From: Paracoccaceae bacterium
Lineage (GTDB): Bacteria; Pseudomonadota; Alphaproteobacteria; Rhodobacterales; Rhodobacteraceae
Assembly: GCA_018223125.1 (NCBI GenBank)
Contig: JAAEZA010000015.1
Coordinates: 1-64,000, forward strand
DNA: 64,000 nt
Direction: 5' to 3'
Shown: piece by piece, positions 63,861 to 64,000 of the stretch
Layout: every line of letters begins with the position of its first letter
How positions within the stretch are numbered: position 1 is the stretch's first letter
The notes under the pieces: generated by a model
What the model saw: the letters and a program-made list of their open reading frames with translations, nothing else
Database searches by the model: none
What the model was told of the DNA's origin: nothing
Program-made: the position numbers and the translations under genes

Positions 63861-64000
63861 ATGCTCTGTCCTTCCAAGACCTGACGTCCCTATCAAACGT
63901 GATACCAGACGCAAGAATTGCATTTCCCCGACATCATGCGCCGCAAACGGGCAAGTTATTGCTTCACCCCACGTCCAATGCAAAGACTGTTCGCCGCTCG

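Overview
The window looks like chromosomal DNA from an alphaproteobacterium of the Rhodobacterales (Roseobacter group). The support is gene content and order. A gcrA cell-cycle regulator is present. The division/envelope block ftsW-murG-murC-(two DUF2484 genes)-murB-ddlB-ftsQ-ftsA-ftsZ-lpxC-bamD-recN lies on the minus strand. lysC is next to the nitrogen-type phosphotransferase enzyme I gene ptsP, and fdxA and carD are neighbours of a SUV3-like helicase. The DNA is GC-rich with tight ATGA/TGATG gene overlaps. I saw no rRNA, tRNA, CRISPR array, insertion sequence or prophage.

Layout. 1-593 is a partial glycerate kinase. 974-13646 is a catabolic and transport region on the plus strand: a peptide-type ABC transporter (binding protein, two permeases, a double ATPase), an aldehyde dehydrogenase, a thioesterase, a YcaQ-type DNA glycosylase, a GST, an SDR, a P1-family (NylC/DmpA-like) amidase and an alpha/beta hydrolase. 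A response-regulator gene on the opposite strand separates the binding protein from its permeases. argF-argD follow on the minus strand. 16118-22318 (plus) carries an EamA permease, gcrA, a glyoxalase-fold protein, a DUF1178 protein, lysC and ptsP. A perfect 54-bp palindrome lies between the converging ptsP and recN. 22569-36693 (minus) is the cell wall, division and outer-membrane block. 36925-41316 holds carD, fdxA, an S4-domain protein and the helicase. 41454-53837 is mixed: TPR, SCP2, lysophospholipase, YodC-like, CysZ-like, nitroreductase, GNAT, a DUF1501/DUF1800 pair, GST, GH25 lysozyme, an MscS channel and a membrane 2Fe-2S protein. 53956-63860 holds an HpcH aldolase, argE, a flavin-reductase/LysR-effector fusion, a small Flp-like pilin, kynA, typA, a Glu/Leu/Phe/Val dehydrogenase, a membrane protein and a 3-hydroxyisobutyrate-dehydrogenase-type enzyme.

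How they fit together. The minus-strand block makes the peptidoglycan precursor, exports or polymerises it at the septum (FtsW), builds the FtsZ/FtsA/FtsQ machine and supplies lipid A (LpxC) and outer-membrane protein assembly (BamD). GATTC (GANTC) sites sit at the candidate ftsZ and ftsW promoters. With gcrA in the same window, this suggests cell-cycle (CcrM/GcrA) control of division. The plus-strand block at 974-13646 looks like uptake and breakdown of small amide or peptide-like compounds; this is inference.

Most unusual items: the flavin-reductase/LysR-effector fusion without a DNA-binding domain, the 54-bp perfect palindrome, the cytochrome-b-like 2Fe-2S membrane protein translationally coupled to an MscS channel, the shared TTGCnGAATC promoter layout, and a clean 7-bp inverted repeat just upstream of the glutamate dehydrogenase-family gene. 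No homology search was possible; family calls rest on recognised motifs and overall sequence character.
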